From Lawsonibacter sp. (GTDB lineage Bacteria; Bacillota; Clostridia; Oscillospirales; Oscillospiraceae): a stretch of DNA of 56,467 nt. Of the stretch, positions 1 to 7,907 are shown one piece after another (position 1 is the first letter of the stretch; the number at the start of each line of letters is the position of its first letter). The notes beneath the pieces were generated by a model. It searched no databases. It had not been told where the DNA came from and was given only the letters and a program-made list of their open reading frames with translations. The translations under genes were made by a program, and so were the position numbers. The stretch lies in NCBI GenBank assembly GCA_022795855.1, contig JAAWHL010000005.1, positions 1 through 56,467 on the forward strand. The letters run 5' to 3'.

Positions 1-121
1 ATTTTGCCGCCAGGCAAGGCAAATTTCCGCAGGAATCCTTGGCGGCTTCCAAGAAAATTTCACGCAGTATGGCGGCAAAAGGCCCGCCAGCCGGTGTGCT
101 GAGTGATGTTAAACAGGCTCT
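1..121. repeat. Miniature inverted-repeat element, copy 1 (cut by window edge)
   Basis: The right end reads GATGTTAAACAGGCTCT. The same end closes copies at 6349-6510 and 28588-28742, and a variant closes the copy at 54729-54810. The body (CACGCAGTATGGCGGCAAAA, then a GGCCCGCC block) matches the 6349-6510 copy closely and matches the 28588-28742 copy in reverse complement. The left terminus lies outside the window. No reading frame is shared between copies, so this is a non-coding dispersed element. It sits just past the stop of the leftward gene at 121-450. Confidence 0.75.
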
Positions 122-450
122 TACAGCCCCGTCCCCAGCATTGGCAGGATGTTGATGACCGGCTCCTCATAGGGGTGGGCCGCCTTGACCGCGTCCAGGG
201 TCTCCCTCAGCCGGCTTTTCCGGCAGCACACCTCAATTTTGAGCTCCGGCGCCTGGGTCAGCTCCCCCGGCGTGCCGTCAAAGGGGGCGCTGCCCGCCAG
301 GGGCCGCCAGCAGCTGTCCGCCCGGGACCAGGACAGGCAGCGGTCATAGGCTCCGATGTGCCCTGCGTCAACCGCCCAGAGCGCCCGGCGCACCGGCTCA
401 AAATAACTCTCGGGCACGAAAATTTCCAGCTTGCACAGCTCCTCCGTCAT
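121..450 (-). CDS. Nif3/YqfO-type PII-like domain protein
   Basis: This 109-residue protein looks like the PII/CutA-like insert domain of the Nif3 (YqfO/DUF34) family made as a stand-alone protein. It opens with a short beta strand (KLEIFVPES). It ends with the family hallmark HPYEEPVI near residues 90-97, followed by a short hydrophobic tail. Full Nif3 proteins are about 260-370 residues and bind two metals; those metal-binding domains are absent here. Stand-alone versions are annotated only as hypothetical, and a regulatory or metal-sensing role is inference. The ATG overlaps the stop of the preceding YjbR-like gene by 4 bases (ATGA), so the two are translationally coupled. Confidence 0.75.
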   Translation of the reverse strand: MTEELCKLEIFVPESYFEPVRRALWAVDAGHIGAYDRCLSWSRADSCWRPLAGSAPFDGTPGELTQAPELKIEVCCRKSRLRETLDAVKAAHPYEEPVINILPMLGTGL

Positions 451-878
451 AGCTCCTCCTTTCTCCTCCGCCGGGCCCTGGTCTCAATGGGCCGGGGCGT
501 TCCCATCATCCGGCCGGCCAGAATCTCCTCCTGTTCCCGGCGGGTGTGCTTGCCCAGCACCACCGCATAGGCCCGGTCAATCATCTCCCGCAGCACCCCG
601 TCGGGCACCGTGCCGTTGAGCCAGACCGTGTTGAAATAGGGCCGCTGCACCGGCGGGCAGTGATAGCCCGGAATCACCACCCCGGGGTACTGCTGCCGGT
701 AGAAGTCCGCCGCCTCCGGGTCGCAGTTCAGGGTGATTTTATAATCCTTGGGCCGGGGATAGAGCTGGGCGAACAGCCGCCGGCCCACCTTGACGCACTG
801 GGGCACTGCCCCGAAGGGGTAGTCCAGCCACGCCCCGGGCTTGCTCAGGCAGTAATCCAGAATATCCCGGGCCTCCAT
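447..878 (-). CDS. MmcQ/YjbR family protein
   Basis: The product is 143 residues from the ATG at 878, which follows a GGCGGGGGAAA ribosome site. An upstream in-frame extension to 944 would overlap addB and has no such site. The family fold (CyaY-like, double-wing) is indicated by the opening helix EARDILDYCLSKPGA, the YPFG motif, a central LNCDPEAADFYRQQYPGV segment and the HPYFNTVWL-type strand (here RPYFNTVWLNG). The C-terminus is a basic tail (TRARRRRKEEL). YjbR members have been called DNA-binding, but their cellular role is unsettled. The gene follows addB by about 40 bases and overlaps the next gene, so it is probably in the addB transcript. Confidence 0.85.
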   Translation of the reverse strand: MEARDILDYCLSKPGAWLDYPFGAVPQCVKVGRRLFAQLYPRPKDYKITLNCDPEAADFYRQQYPGVVIPGYHCPPVQRPYFNTVWLNGTVPDGVLREMIDRAYAVVLGKHTRREQEEILAGRMMGTPRPIETRARRRRKEEL

Positions 879-918
879 TTTCCCCCGCCTGATCCGCCTG
901 CGTCTCCCTGTCCCGGCC

Positions 919-3900
919 TTAGTCATGGTCCTCCCCCTCCACATTCTCCCAAAACTGCCGCGCCGTCACATTGGGCAGCCACCGGCGGCAGTCGCCGCCC
1001 CGCCCCTCCTCAAAGTGGCAGGCGCTGGCGTAGTCGCAGAAGCGGCAGGCGTTCTTCTCCGGCCCCCGCCAGAAGGGGTCGGCGGCAATGCTCCCCGCCG
1101 CCATCTCGCCGCAGATGTCCTCCAGCACCCGCTGGATGTGCCCCCGCAGCCGGCCCAGCCGCTGGGCGGATACCAGCGCGTCCCCGGTGACCTCCCCGCC
1201 GCTTCTGCTCACCTTCAAAGGCAGGAAGCGGTATCCAGACGATTCCCGGCGCTCCATGGCCTCCAGCACCGCCGGGTCGTCCAGCACCAGACCCCGGCGC
1301 TGAAGCTCCCTGTCCACCGCCCGCCGGCGCTCCTCCTCGCCCATGGCCCGGCTCCCCCGGACCACCGCGTCCCGGGCGGGGAGGTAGAGCACCCCCGCGC
1401 CCTCCACCGGCATGTGGTACAGGCTCTGCCCCCTCTGCTCCAGGGTGAACAGGTACAGCAGCATCTGAAGGCCCAGCCCGTTCCACACCTCGGTCAGGTC
1501 AAAGGTCTTCCGCCCCGTCTTGTAGTCCACCACCCGCAGATGCAGCCGCCCGTCATGGACCCAGCCGTCCACCCGGTCCACAAATCCGCTGATGCTCAGG
1601 GTAACGCCGCCGCTGTTCAGCTCCACCGGAGGCAGGTCCCCCTGGGCGGCAAAGCCCAGCTCAAAGGAGATGGGCCTGAAGTCGGACCGGGCCAGCTCCT
1701 GGGCCACATTATCCACAACAGCCTGCACCGAACCGGTCAGCCGGCGGAAGAGATAGCGGAAGCGCTCGGTCTGCTGCTCCAGTCCGCCCAGCTCCTCCCG
1801 GACATACCGGTCCACCGCCTGGCGGGTCAGCCGGCGCAGGCGCTTCTCCCGCTCCGGGGTCCAGGCCCACTTCTCCTCCGGCGGCGCCTGTTCCTCCCCA
1901 ATCTCCCGGAACACGTGCTCCAGCACATAGTGGACAAAGGTGCCGTACTCCGGCGCGGTAAAGCCGGCCGGCTTTCTGGGCTGGGCCTTCAGGCCGTACT
2001 GCATGAAGTAGGAGAAATGGCAGGAGCGGTACTTGTCCATCCGGGAGGCGGACATGGGTACGTTCCGGCCGTACAGCCGCTCCACGCTCTCCCGGGACAG
2101 CCGCCCCCGCTCCCACTGTCCCGCCTGCTCCAGACGCTCCGCCTGCGCGGCGTACTGCGGCAGGCCGGCCAGCGCCCGGCGCACCCGGGGCCGCCGCCCC
2201 GCCTGCTCCAGGGCGGGCAGAGGGGCCGCCAGGCGGAACCTCCCCCCCAGGGCCTCCTCCCGGATTACCCCCAGCGCAGGGAACAGCAGGCGCAGGCGCT
2301 CCACTACAAAGCAGGGCCGCCGCTCCTCGCCCCCCGCCCCCAGGGCGGGCCAGGTGAGAAACAGCTTTTTCTGCGGCAGAGAACAGATTTGATACACCGT
2401 GGTCATCTCCCGGCGCAGCCGCTCCTCCCCGCTCTGGTTCAGCTCCAGGCCGTACTCGGCCAGCAGCCGCCGGTCGCCGTCGGACAGCAGTCCCGTCTCC
2501 CCCCCCGCCTGGGGGATGGAGACGTCGTCCGCCCCCAGCACAAACAGCGCCTTCACCCGGTGGTTTATCTGCCGGGGCATCTCCCCCGCCGTCACCCGGT
2601 CCAGGGAGACGGGAATAGCCCCCACGTCATACTGGGACAGCACCAGCCGGAACAGCCCCGCAAACTCCTCCAGCTCCATGGGGAGCTCCCCCAGCAGAGC
2701 GGCGCACTGCTCCAGCGCATTGCACAGAATTTCCCACAGCTGCCGGTACTCCTCGGCCAGCGCGCCCTGGTCCTGCCGGCGCAGACGCTCCACCCGCCGG
2801 CCCAGCCGGTCCGGCAGTCCGACCTCCTCCAAAAAACCGTACAGCGCCCTGGCCTGCCCCAGGCCGGTGCGCTCCGGATTCTTCCGCAGGCGCTCCAGAG
2901 GCTGAGCAGCCCGGCGGCGCAGCGCGTCCAGCCGGTCCAGCAGCTGCCGGTCCTCCTCCTCCAGGGCAAGGCCGTAGCCCCGGGGGTGCATGGTCCAGGG
3001 CTTCTCCTGGGTCCAGCGGCTCCCCCGGATGTTCCATTTTATGACATAGTTCTCCAGCAGGTCCCGGTCCTCCTCCTCCAGGTCGGTCAGCCCCGTCTTC
3101 AGATAGCGGAACATGTCCTCATAGAGGTATCCCCCCGAGGCCGCCTCCAGCACCGCAGTCACCAGGGTCAGCACCGGCTTGTCCAGAATGTCGTGCATGG
3201 CCGAGCAGAACACCGCCACCCCGTAACGGGCAAACACCGACTCCACCAGGTCGCTGTAGCCGGCAAAATCCCGGGCCACCACGCCGATATCCCGGAACCG
3301 CAGGCCCTCCCGCCGCACCAGCTCCAGAATCCGGGCCGCCGCCCATTCCACCTCGGAGCGGGGGCTGCGGGCGGCAAACAGCTCCACCGCCCCGCAGTCC
3401 GGCGGTGCGGGCCGGTCCTGGCCGTGAGAAAACAGGTGCGCCTCTATGTACTCCAGCGCCGGCTCCCGGACCCCGGGACGCGGCTGCAGCGCCTCCGTCT
3501 GCCAGGGAATCCCCAGCTTCTCCGCCAGCGCGGCCAGCCGTCGGGCCGTGCGCCGCGCCGCCGCGAACACGCCGCCCTCATCCCCGTCCTCCTCCAGCCC
3601 GCCGCAGGTCAGCGCCACCGTCACCTCATTGGCCTGGGGCAAAAGCCGCTCCAGCACCAGCAGCTGCTGCGGCGTAAAATCCGTAAAGCCGTCCAGCCAC
3701 AGGTCCTTTCCCCTGCCCCAGGAGCAGGCGGGCAGCTTCTCCGCCGCCCGGGTCAGCCGGTCCCGGGGATCCAGGGCCACCCGGGCCGTCATCGCGTCAT
3801 AGGCCCCGCAAATCAGCCCCAAATCCCGCAGCTTCTCCCCCGCCGGGCCCTCCAGCTCCTCCCCCGCCCGGCTCAGGTCGGCCGGGAGCACACAGCAGCT

Positions 3901-4278
3901 CTTCAGCTCGTCCACCGTGGCCAGCAGGCTCCGCAAAAAGGCGGGCCGGCCCGCCGAGCGGCGGCATACCGTCAGCTGCCCGGACACCGCCTTCACCGCC
4001 CCGTGCATCAGCAGAATGCGCCCGCCGCCGTCCAGCTCCTGCTCCCCCAGGCCTCCCGCCGCCAGAAAAACCCGGCTGCACAGCCGGCTGAAAGACAGTA
4101 CCTCCGCATACCGGGATACCCCGCTGCCTCCCACCTGGCACAGAGAGCGCTCTGCCTCGTGCGAGCTCTGCTCCGGAACCAGCAGCACCTGGGGCCGCTC
4201 CGGGCCCCTGGCGCACAGCCGCTGCCGCACCAGGGTGGTTTTCCCTGTGCCGCTCCGGCCTAAAATCAGCTTCAGCAT
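919..4278 (-). CDS. addB: ATP-dependent helicase/deoxyribonuclease subunit B (AddB)
   Basis: AddB is one half of the AddAB helicase-nuclease that processes double-strand breaks and degrades linear foreign DNA. This copy is 1119 residues, usual for the family. The Walker A loop GRSGTGKTT is at residues 7-15. The C-terminal third holds the RecB-type nuclease motif (VDRVDGW, then VVDYKTG). An iron-sulphur cluster is indicated by an upstream Cys (KYRSCHF) plus the final ACRFCDYASACHF. The ATG at 4278 is preceded by AAGGAGAG, and a TATAAT lies about 45 bases upstream on the same strand. addA normally follows addB directly. Here two small genes and the window edge follow instead, so addA is not visible. 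Confidence 0.95.
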   Translation of the reverse strand: MLKLILGRSGTGKTTLVRQRLCARGPERPQVLLVPEQSSHEAERSLCQVGGSGVSRYAEVLSFSRLCSRVFLAAGGLGEQELDGGGRILLMHGAVKAVSGQLTVCRRSAGRPAFLRSLLATVDELKSCCVLPADLSRAGEELEGPAGEKLRDLGLICGAYDAMTARVALDPRDRLTRAAEKLPACSWGRGKDLWLDGFTDFTPQQLLVLERLLPQANEVTVALTCGGLEEDGDEGGVFAAARRTARRLAALAEKLGIPWQTEALQPRPGVREPALEYIEAHLFSHGQDRPAPPDCGAVELFAARSPRSEVEWAAARILELVRREGLRFRDIGVVARDFAGYSDLVESVFARYGVAVFCSAMHDILDKPVLTLVTAVLEAASGGYLYEDMFRYLKTGLTDLEEEDRDLLENYVIKWNIRGSRWTQEKPWTMHPRGYGLALEEEDRQLLDRLDALRRRAAQPLERLRKNPERTGLGQARALYGFLEEVGLPDRLGRRVERLRRQDQGALAEEYRQLWEILCNALEQCAALLGELPMELEEFAGLFRLVLSQYDVGAIPVSLDRVTAGEMPRQINHRVKALFVLGADDVSIPQAGGETGLLSDGDRRLLAEYGLELNQSGEERLRREMTTVYQICSLPQKKLFLTWPALGAGGEERRPCFVVERLRLLFPALGVIREEALGGRFRLAAPLPALEQAGRRPRVRRALAGLPQYAAQAERLEQAGQWERGRLSRESVERLYGRNVPMSASRMDKYRSCHFSYFMQYGLKAQPRKPAGFTAPEYGTFVHYVLEHVFREIGEEQAPPEEKWAWTPEREKRLRRLTRQAVDRYVREELGGLEQQTERFRYLFRRLTGSVQAVVDNVAQELARSDFRPISFELGFAAQGDLPPVELNSGGVTLSISGFVDRVDGWVHDGRLHLRVVDYKTGRKTFDLTEVWNGLGLQMLLYLFTLEQRGQSLYHMPVEGAGVLYLPARDAVVRGSRAMGEEERRRAVDRELQRRGLVLDDPAVLEAMERRESSGYRFLPLKVSRSGGEVTGDALVSAQRLGRLRGHIQRVLEDICGEMAAGSIAADPFWRGPEKNACRFCDYASACHFEEGRGGDCRRWLPNVTARQFWENVEGEDHD

Positions 4279-4407
4279 AGCGCACGATCTCTCCTTTTTG
4301 ATGCACGATTTGCATTGAAGAATATTATAGCACAACTTCTCTCCGGAAAAAAGATTTGTTTTTGCGCAGCTTGGCTCCCGCCCTCAGAGCGCGGCGAAAA
4401 TGGAGGC

Positions 4408-4436
4408 TTGACGGGACGCCGGGTGCATGGTATGCT
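4408..4436 (+). promoter_or_regulatory. Sigma-A type promoter for the formate/nitrite channel
   Basis: TTGACG (4408-4413) and TATGCT (4431-4436) are separated by 17 bases, about 35 bases upstream of the ATG at 4471. The -10 box is weak. Confidence 0.5.
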
Positions 4437-4470
4437 GAATCCAACATAAAATCGGAAACGGAGCGATACC

Positions 4471-5289
4471 ATGGGTTACCTCAATCCCAAAGAGCTGACC
4501 GTTCAATACGCCGCCGCCGGCGCGGCCAAGACGGCAAAGCCGGCCCTGCCCCTGCTTCTGCTGGCCGTCCTGGCCGGGGCCCTGATTGCCCTGGGCTGCG
4601 CCGCCACCAACACGGCGGTCCACGCCATGGACAACGTGGGTCTGGCCCGCACCGTGTGCGGCCTGCTGTTCCCTTTCGGGCTGTGCATGGTCATTGTCAG
4701 CGGAGCGGAGCTGTTCACCGGCAACAGCCTGATTGTCGTCACCCTGCTGGAGCGCCGGTGCACCCTGGGGGCCATGGTGCGCAATTGGGTGCTGGTTTAC
4801 CTCGGCAATTTCGCCGGGGCCCTTCTGGTGGCCGCGGGCTGCGCCGCCTTCGGCCAGCTGAACTACTCCGGCGGCCTGCTGGCGGTCTATACCATCCGGA
4901 CGGCGGCGGCCAAGTGCGCCCTCGCCCCCCTGAACGGCTTCGGTCTGGGCATCTTCTGCAATATTCTGGTCTGTTTGGGGGTGCTGATGGCCATGTCCTC
5001 CAAGGACGCAGCGGGACGGCTGATGGGGGCCTTCATCCCGGTGGCCTACTTCGTCCTGTGCGGCTTTGAGCACTGCGTGGCCAATATGTACTACATCCCC
5101 GCCGGCCTGCTGGCCCTTCAGAATCCCGATTACGCCCGGCTGGCCCAGTCCGCGGGGGTGAACCTGGCCCCGCTGACCTGGGGAAACTTCTTCCTGCGCA
5201 ATCTGATGCCCGTCACCCTGGGCAACGTCGCCGGCGGGGCCGGCCTGGGCGCCCTGATGTGGGCGGCCCACCTGAGGAAAGCGGATTAA
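4471..5289 (+). CDS. Formate/nitrite transporter (FNT) family channel
   Basis: This is a 272-residue membrane protein with about six hydrophobic segments. It has the family signature AELFTGNSL near residue 85, LGNFAGAL near 108, and GFEHCVANMYY near 195, which carries the pore histidine of FocA/NirC channels. FNT proteins form pentamers that pass formate, nitrite or hydrosulphide. The substrate cannot be read from the sequence, but formate export or uptake would suit a fermenter. The gene has its own promoter and no metabolic partner (no pfl or nir) next to it, so it looks like a single-gene unit divergent from addB. Confidence 0.92.
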   Translation: MGYLNPKELTVQYAAAGAAKTAKPALPLLLLAVLAGALIALGCAATNTAVHAMDNVGLARTVCGLLFPFGLCMVIVSGAELFTGNSLIVVTLLERRCTLGAMVRNWVLVYLGNFAGALLVAAGCAAFGQLNYSGGLLAVYTIRTAAAKCALAPLNGFGLGIFCNILVCLGVLMAMSSKDAAGRLMGAFIPVAYFVLCGFEHCVANMYYIPAGLLALQNPDYARLAQSAGVNLAPLTWGNFFLRNLMPVTLGNVAGGAGLGALMWAAHLRKAD

Positions 5290-5348
5290 CATGTGAGGGC
5301 GGATTCCCGTCTCTTTTAGTTAAAACGTATATTTTTTTCTGGAGAATA

Positions 5349-5377
5349 TTTACTTTATTGGCAAAATCGTGTATAAT
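5349..5377 (+). promoter_or_regulatory. Promoter of the AT-rich two-gene island
   Basis: TTTACT (5349-5354) and a perfect TATAAT (5372-5377) are 17 bases apart. The leader to the ATG at 5455 is about 70 bases and contains two AGGAGG-like stretches, at 5388-5393 and just before the start codon. Confidence 0.65.
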
Positions 5378-5454
5378 GAAATTAGAAAGGAGGAAAATAT
5401 AGACAGTAAACCAGTAAGAAGCAGCTGATAAAGTGACAAGAAGGAGGTGCGGTA

Positions 5455-5985
5455 ATGAAAAAGAAGATTAAGCGGACCACTCAGGTTGTCTTAGTGGTTT
5501 GTATGGTCTTAAATCTCTGTGCATTTTCTTCCTTTGCGTTCGAACAGGAGCCTGCGGTTGACCTATCGCAATATGACCGTGAAGCGGTTCAAATGCTGCA
5601 GACATTAGGAGTTTACTCGGATGAAGATATCGCTTTGCTTTTAGAATATGATTTGACTCATCCGACTGAAGCCCCCATCGCTAGAGTTACCTATCCTAAA
5701 AATCCCAAAGATGGGGATTATTTCTACGAAACCTATGTAATCAGAAGATCACAAGTTGAAATAGTTGCTGATGGTGCGGCTGCCGCAGCAATTTATATGT
5801 CGAACATTACAGGACTGCCAGCTATATTATGCGCTGCCGCAGCAGCGCTCTTCATAGATAAATGTCTCCATGATAGTAAGATTAGCGCTATAGAGCTCAC
5901 CGTTATGTACAGATACGGTCTTACTGATGATCTGACAATGGGATGGACGCAGACACTGCAAAACTATGAGTTCATCTATGAATGA
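5455..5985 (+). CDS. Secreted or membrane protein of unknown function, AT-rich island gene 1
   Basis: I do not recognise this 176-residue protein. It begins with a clear signal peptide or membrane anchor (basic KKKIKR, then VVLVVCMVLNLCAFSS). An acidic segment (residues 35-65) follows. Near residues 103-130 there is a strongly Ala-rich hydrophobic stretch (GAAAAAIYMSNITG, then ILCAAAAALFI). A hydrophobic helix behind a signal sequence can occur in bacteriocin precursors and small membrane proteins, but nothing here proves either. The start is fixed by AAGGAGGTGCGGTA just upstream. Base composition is clearly AT-richer than the neighbours, suggesting acquisition. It overlaps the next gene by about 20 bases. 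Confidence 0.7.
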   Translation: MKKKIKRTTQVVLVVCMVLNLCAFSSFAFEQEPAVDLSQYDREAVQMLQTLGVYSDEDIALLLEYDLTHPTEAPIARVTYPKNPKDGDYFYETYVIRRSQVEIVADGAAAAAIYMSNITGLPAILCAAAAALFIDKCLHDSKISAIELTVMYRYGLTDDLTMGWTQTLQNYEFIYE

Positions 5986-6349
5986 CGACATGTTCAGCAG
6001 GAGAGGAAATCTGATCTGTACGGCAATAGGATGGTTCACCACCGTCCTTTTAATCCTCTGGTGCCTGCGCGCCCTATGCAGCAGCCTCGGCTTACAGACA
6101 CAGGCCAGTGTCCTGAGACATGTTAACTATGGTCTGCTCCCCATTGCAGTTATTTTGATTGTCCTGCTGCTGTTTACTGACCGGCGGTATTTTTCCAAGT
6201 CATATTGGACGCCGGAGGCGCTTCAGGCCGCGCCTGGGTATTTGAGAATCAGCTTCAAAGCCTGTCAAATCTGCTGCACAGCCCTGATAACCGTCTATGC
6301 GGTTCTGCTCGTCCTCTCTTTTTTCCAAATTGTACTGCCCCCTGTCTAA
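5966..6349 (+). CDS. Small multi-span membrane protein of unknown function, AT-rich island gene 2
   Basis: The product is 127 residues with three predicted membrane segments: IGWFTTVLLILWCLRALC, LLPIAVILIVLLLF and a C-terminal one (TALITVYAVLLVLSFFQIVL). No family is recognised. The first ATG at 5966 lies inside the upstream gene, and a second in-frame ATG at 5978 overlaps its stop more closely; either would give translational coupling. Pairing with a secreted or hydrophobic small protein suggests a functional pair, for example a product plus its membrane partner or immunity protein. This is inference from layout only. The composition is AT-rich like gene 1. Confidence 0.65.
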   Translation: MSSSMNDDMFSRRGNLICTAIGWFTTVLLILWCLRALCSSLGLQTQASVLRHVNYGLLPIAVILIVLLLFTDRRYFSKSYWTPEALQAAPGYLRISFKACQICCTALITVYAVLLVLSFFQIVLPPV

Positions 6350-6510
6350 GAAGCTGTACCATTAGCCGAAGTGCGCAGATTTGCGAGGCGAAATGGTTGC
6401 TGGCAAGGCAAAAAATTGCAGGAATACTGGATGTATTGCAAAATTTTTTCACGCAGTATGGCGGCAAAAGGCCCGCCGGCCGGTGTGCTGAGAGATGTTA
6501 AACAGGCTCT
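6349..6510. repeat. Miniature inverted-repeat element, copy 2
   Basis: This copy of about 162 bp ends with GAGATGTTAAACAGGCTCT and shares the CACGCAGTATGGCGGCAAAA body and GGCCCGCC block with copy 1. The left end (AGAAGCTGTACCATTAG) is a diverged inverted copy of the right end. It directly follows the stop codon of the membrane gene at 5966-6349. Confidence 0.75.
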
Positions 6511-6535
6511 CAGGCGGCCGCAGTTCAGAACCGCC

Positions 6536-6570
6536 AAACCGGGCGGCGCCAGTTCGGCGCCGCCCGGTTT
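6536..6570. terminator. Strong hairpin between convergent genes
   Basis: A perfect 15-bp stem (arms 6536-6550 and 6556-6570, loop AGTTC) is followed by TT on the plus side and flanked by A/T bases on both sides. It lies 11 bases past the stop of the anti-sigma-like gene and can serve both directions. Confidence 0.8.
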
Positions 6571-6581
6571 TTGCGGGAAAA

Positions 6582-7244
6582 TCAGTTTTCCGGATCGGTG
6601 ATGATCCAGCTGCCGCTGTGTTCTCCGTCAGCCTCTCCCTCGCCCGTCTCGGAGTAGTAGGTGATGCCGATTTCCGTGCCGTCCCCCTCCGGGAACGTTA
6701 TGGGGCCGGAACCCCGGCGGCTGTCGCCGGAGAAGGTAAACGTCGCCCCGTTGTCCCCCGCCTTGCCCAAGGTGACCGTATATTCATAGTCCCCGGGGGC
6801 GCCGGTGACCTCCACCTTCAGCTCGCTGGCCTCGCTGCTGTGCTCGTACACATAGCGGCCATCCTGCGCCAGCCCGTCGGTGATGTCAATCTCCTCCGAG
6901 CCGGCCACCAGCACCACCCGGTCTCCCCGGGTCTCCACCGCCACCTGGCTGACATCCAGCAGGGAGACCCCGGTGCCGTCCTCCATGGTCACCTCTGTGC
7001 GGAAGTCGTCCAAGCGGATGACGGCGGACACCCGGTAGAGAAACTCCTGCACCCCCTCCGGGTTGGCGGCGCTCACCCCCAGGGTCAGCATGGCCACCGC
7101 CGCCGCGGCTACGGCGGCCGTGCGCAGGGGCCGGCGGAATTTCTTTTCAGTCTGGTTCTGTGTCATGACAATGACCTCCTCGATTTTGTTCTGAGGAGCG
7201 CGCAGCTCCTCCATGGCGTTACAGTACAATTTTCGGTTGAACAT
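6582..7244 (-). CDS. Probable anti-sigma factor, single-pass membrane protein
   Basis: The 220-residue product has a short cytosolic N-terminus (residues 1-40, including MEELRAPQNKIEEVI). One membrane segment is near residues 42-60 (TAAVAAAAVAMLTLGVSAA), followed by an extracellular domain rich in acidic residues and beta-strand-like repeats. No conserved domain is certain, but the N-terminus plus membrane segment resembles DUF4179-type anti-sigma proteins. The gene follows an ECF sigma factor and overlaps it by 26 bases. Its ATG has AGGAGGAATC upstream. The arrangement indicates that it holds the sigma factor at the membrane until a signal arrives; the signal is unknown. Confidence 0.7.
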   Translation of the reverse strand: MFNRKLYCNAMEELRAPQNKIEEVIVMTQNQTEKKFRRPLRTAAVAAAAVAMLTLGVSAANPEGVQEFLYRVSAVIRLDDFRTEVTMEDGTGVSLLDVSQVAVETRGDRVVLVAGSEEIDITDGLAQDGRYVYEHSSEASELKVEVTGAPGDYEYTVTLGKAGDNGATFTFSGDSRRGSGPITFPEGDGTEIGITYYSETGEGEADGEHSGSWIITDPEN

Positions 7245-7734
7245 ACCCTGATTCCTCCTCGTCCTTGTCCGGGGACAGCTCCCGGCGCAGCCGCGCCCGG
7301 GCCCGCATCAGCCAGGTCTGCACCGTGGACGGCTTGGCGCGGAGCGCGGCGGCGGTCTCGTTGACGGAACAGCCTTCGTAGTAGTAGAGATACACGCTCA
7401 GCCGGTACTTGGCCTCCAGCCCCATTACCGCCCGGAACAGCTCCCGCTTCTCTCCGTCGTCAAAGGCCGGGCCGTCCCACTGCTCGTCCAGCGGCACCGT
7501 GCTGCGCCGCCAGAAGGAGCGCAGCTGCCTGCGGCTTTCGTTCACCGCCACCCGCAGCAGCCAGTGCTTCATGTGCTCCTCGCTCTCAAACTCCTTCGGG
7601 TGCTCATAGAGCTTCAGCAGCACCGTCTGCATCACGTCCTCCGCGTCCGCCCGGTTCTTCAGCGCATGGAACGCAACCCGGTAGACGGTGTCGCCGTAGG
7701 TCCGGGCCGCCCGGCTGAACTGTTCGTCTGTCAA
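7219..7734 (-). CDS. ECF-type RNA polymerase sigma factor
   Basis: This 171-residue sigma-70 family protein has region 2 (residues 1-75, with NRADAEDVMQTVLLKLY and HMKHWLLRVAVNESRR). Region 4 ends in the helix-turn-helix SVNETAAALRAKPSTVQTWLMRARARLRREL (about 125-155). Regions 1 and 3 are missing, which defines the ECF class. Translation starts at TTG (7734) behind GGAGGTGA. It is the first gene of a two-gene unit with its likely anti-sigma factor, so it probably controls its own operon and a small envelope-related regulon. A perfect palindrome lies just upstream (see 7761-7774). Confidence 0.92.
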   Translation of the reverse strand: MTDEQFSRAARTYGDTVYRVAFHALKNRADAEDVMQTVLLKLYEHPKEFESEEHMKHWLLRVAVNESRRQLRSFWRRSTVPLDEQWDGPAFDDGEKRELFRAVMGLEAKYRLSVYLYYYEGCSVNETAAALRAKPSTVQTWLMRARARLRRELSPDKDEEESGYVQPKIVL

Positions 7735-7760
7735 TGGAGTTCACCTCCGCTGTGTTTTCC

Positions 7761-7774
7761 TGAAAGGCCTTTCA
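7761..7774. promoter_or_regulatory. 14-bp palindrome upstream of the ECF sigma gene
   Basis: TGAAAGGCCTTTCA is a perfect palindrome 27 bases upstream of the sigma start codon, within the expected promoter/leader. It may be an operator or part of an autoregulated promoter. No family assignment is possible from the sequence alone. Confidence 0.4.
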
Positions 7775-7835
7775 TAGAGGAATACTCCTGGGGGAGGCCA
7801 AAAATCCCAGGCCGGATAAAATTTTTTGAAAAATC

Positions 7836-7859
7836 GGGGCCCCCGGAGAAGGGGGCCCC
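7836..7859 (-). terminator. Terminator of glgX
   Basis: A 9-bp GC stem (GGGGCCCCC and GGGGGCCCC) with loop GGAGAA is followed on the minus strand by CGATTTTTC and more T/A-rich sequence. It lies about 50 bases past the glgX stop. Confidence 0.85.
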
Positions 7860-7907
7860 TGCCGCTTTGTATAAGCAAGTCGGAACAGTAGGATAATCAA
7901 ACGCGTT

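Noticed and set aside
925-4263. 1112-codon open frame opposite addB
   Set aside because: Antisense shadow caused by high GC and codon bias; it is Pro/His/Gln-rich with no domain, while addB on the other strand has full motifs.
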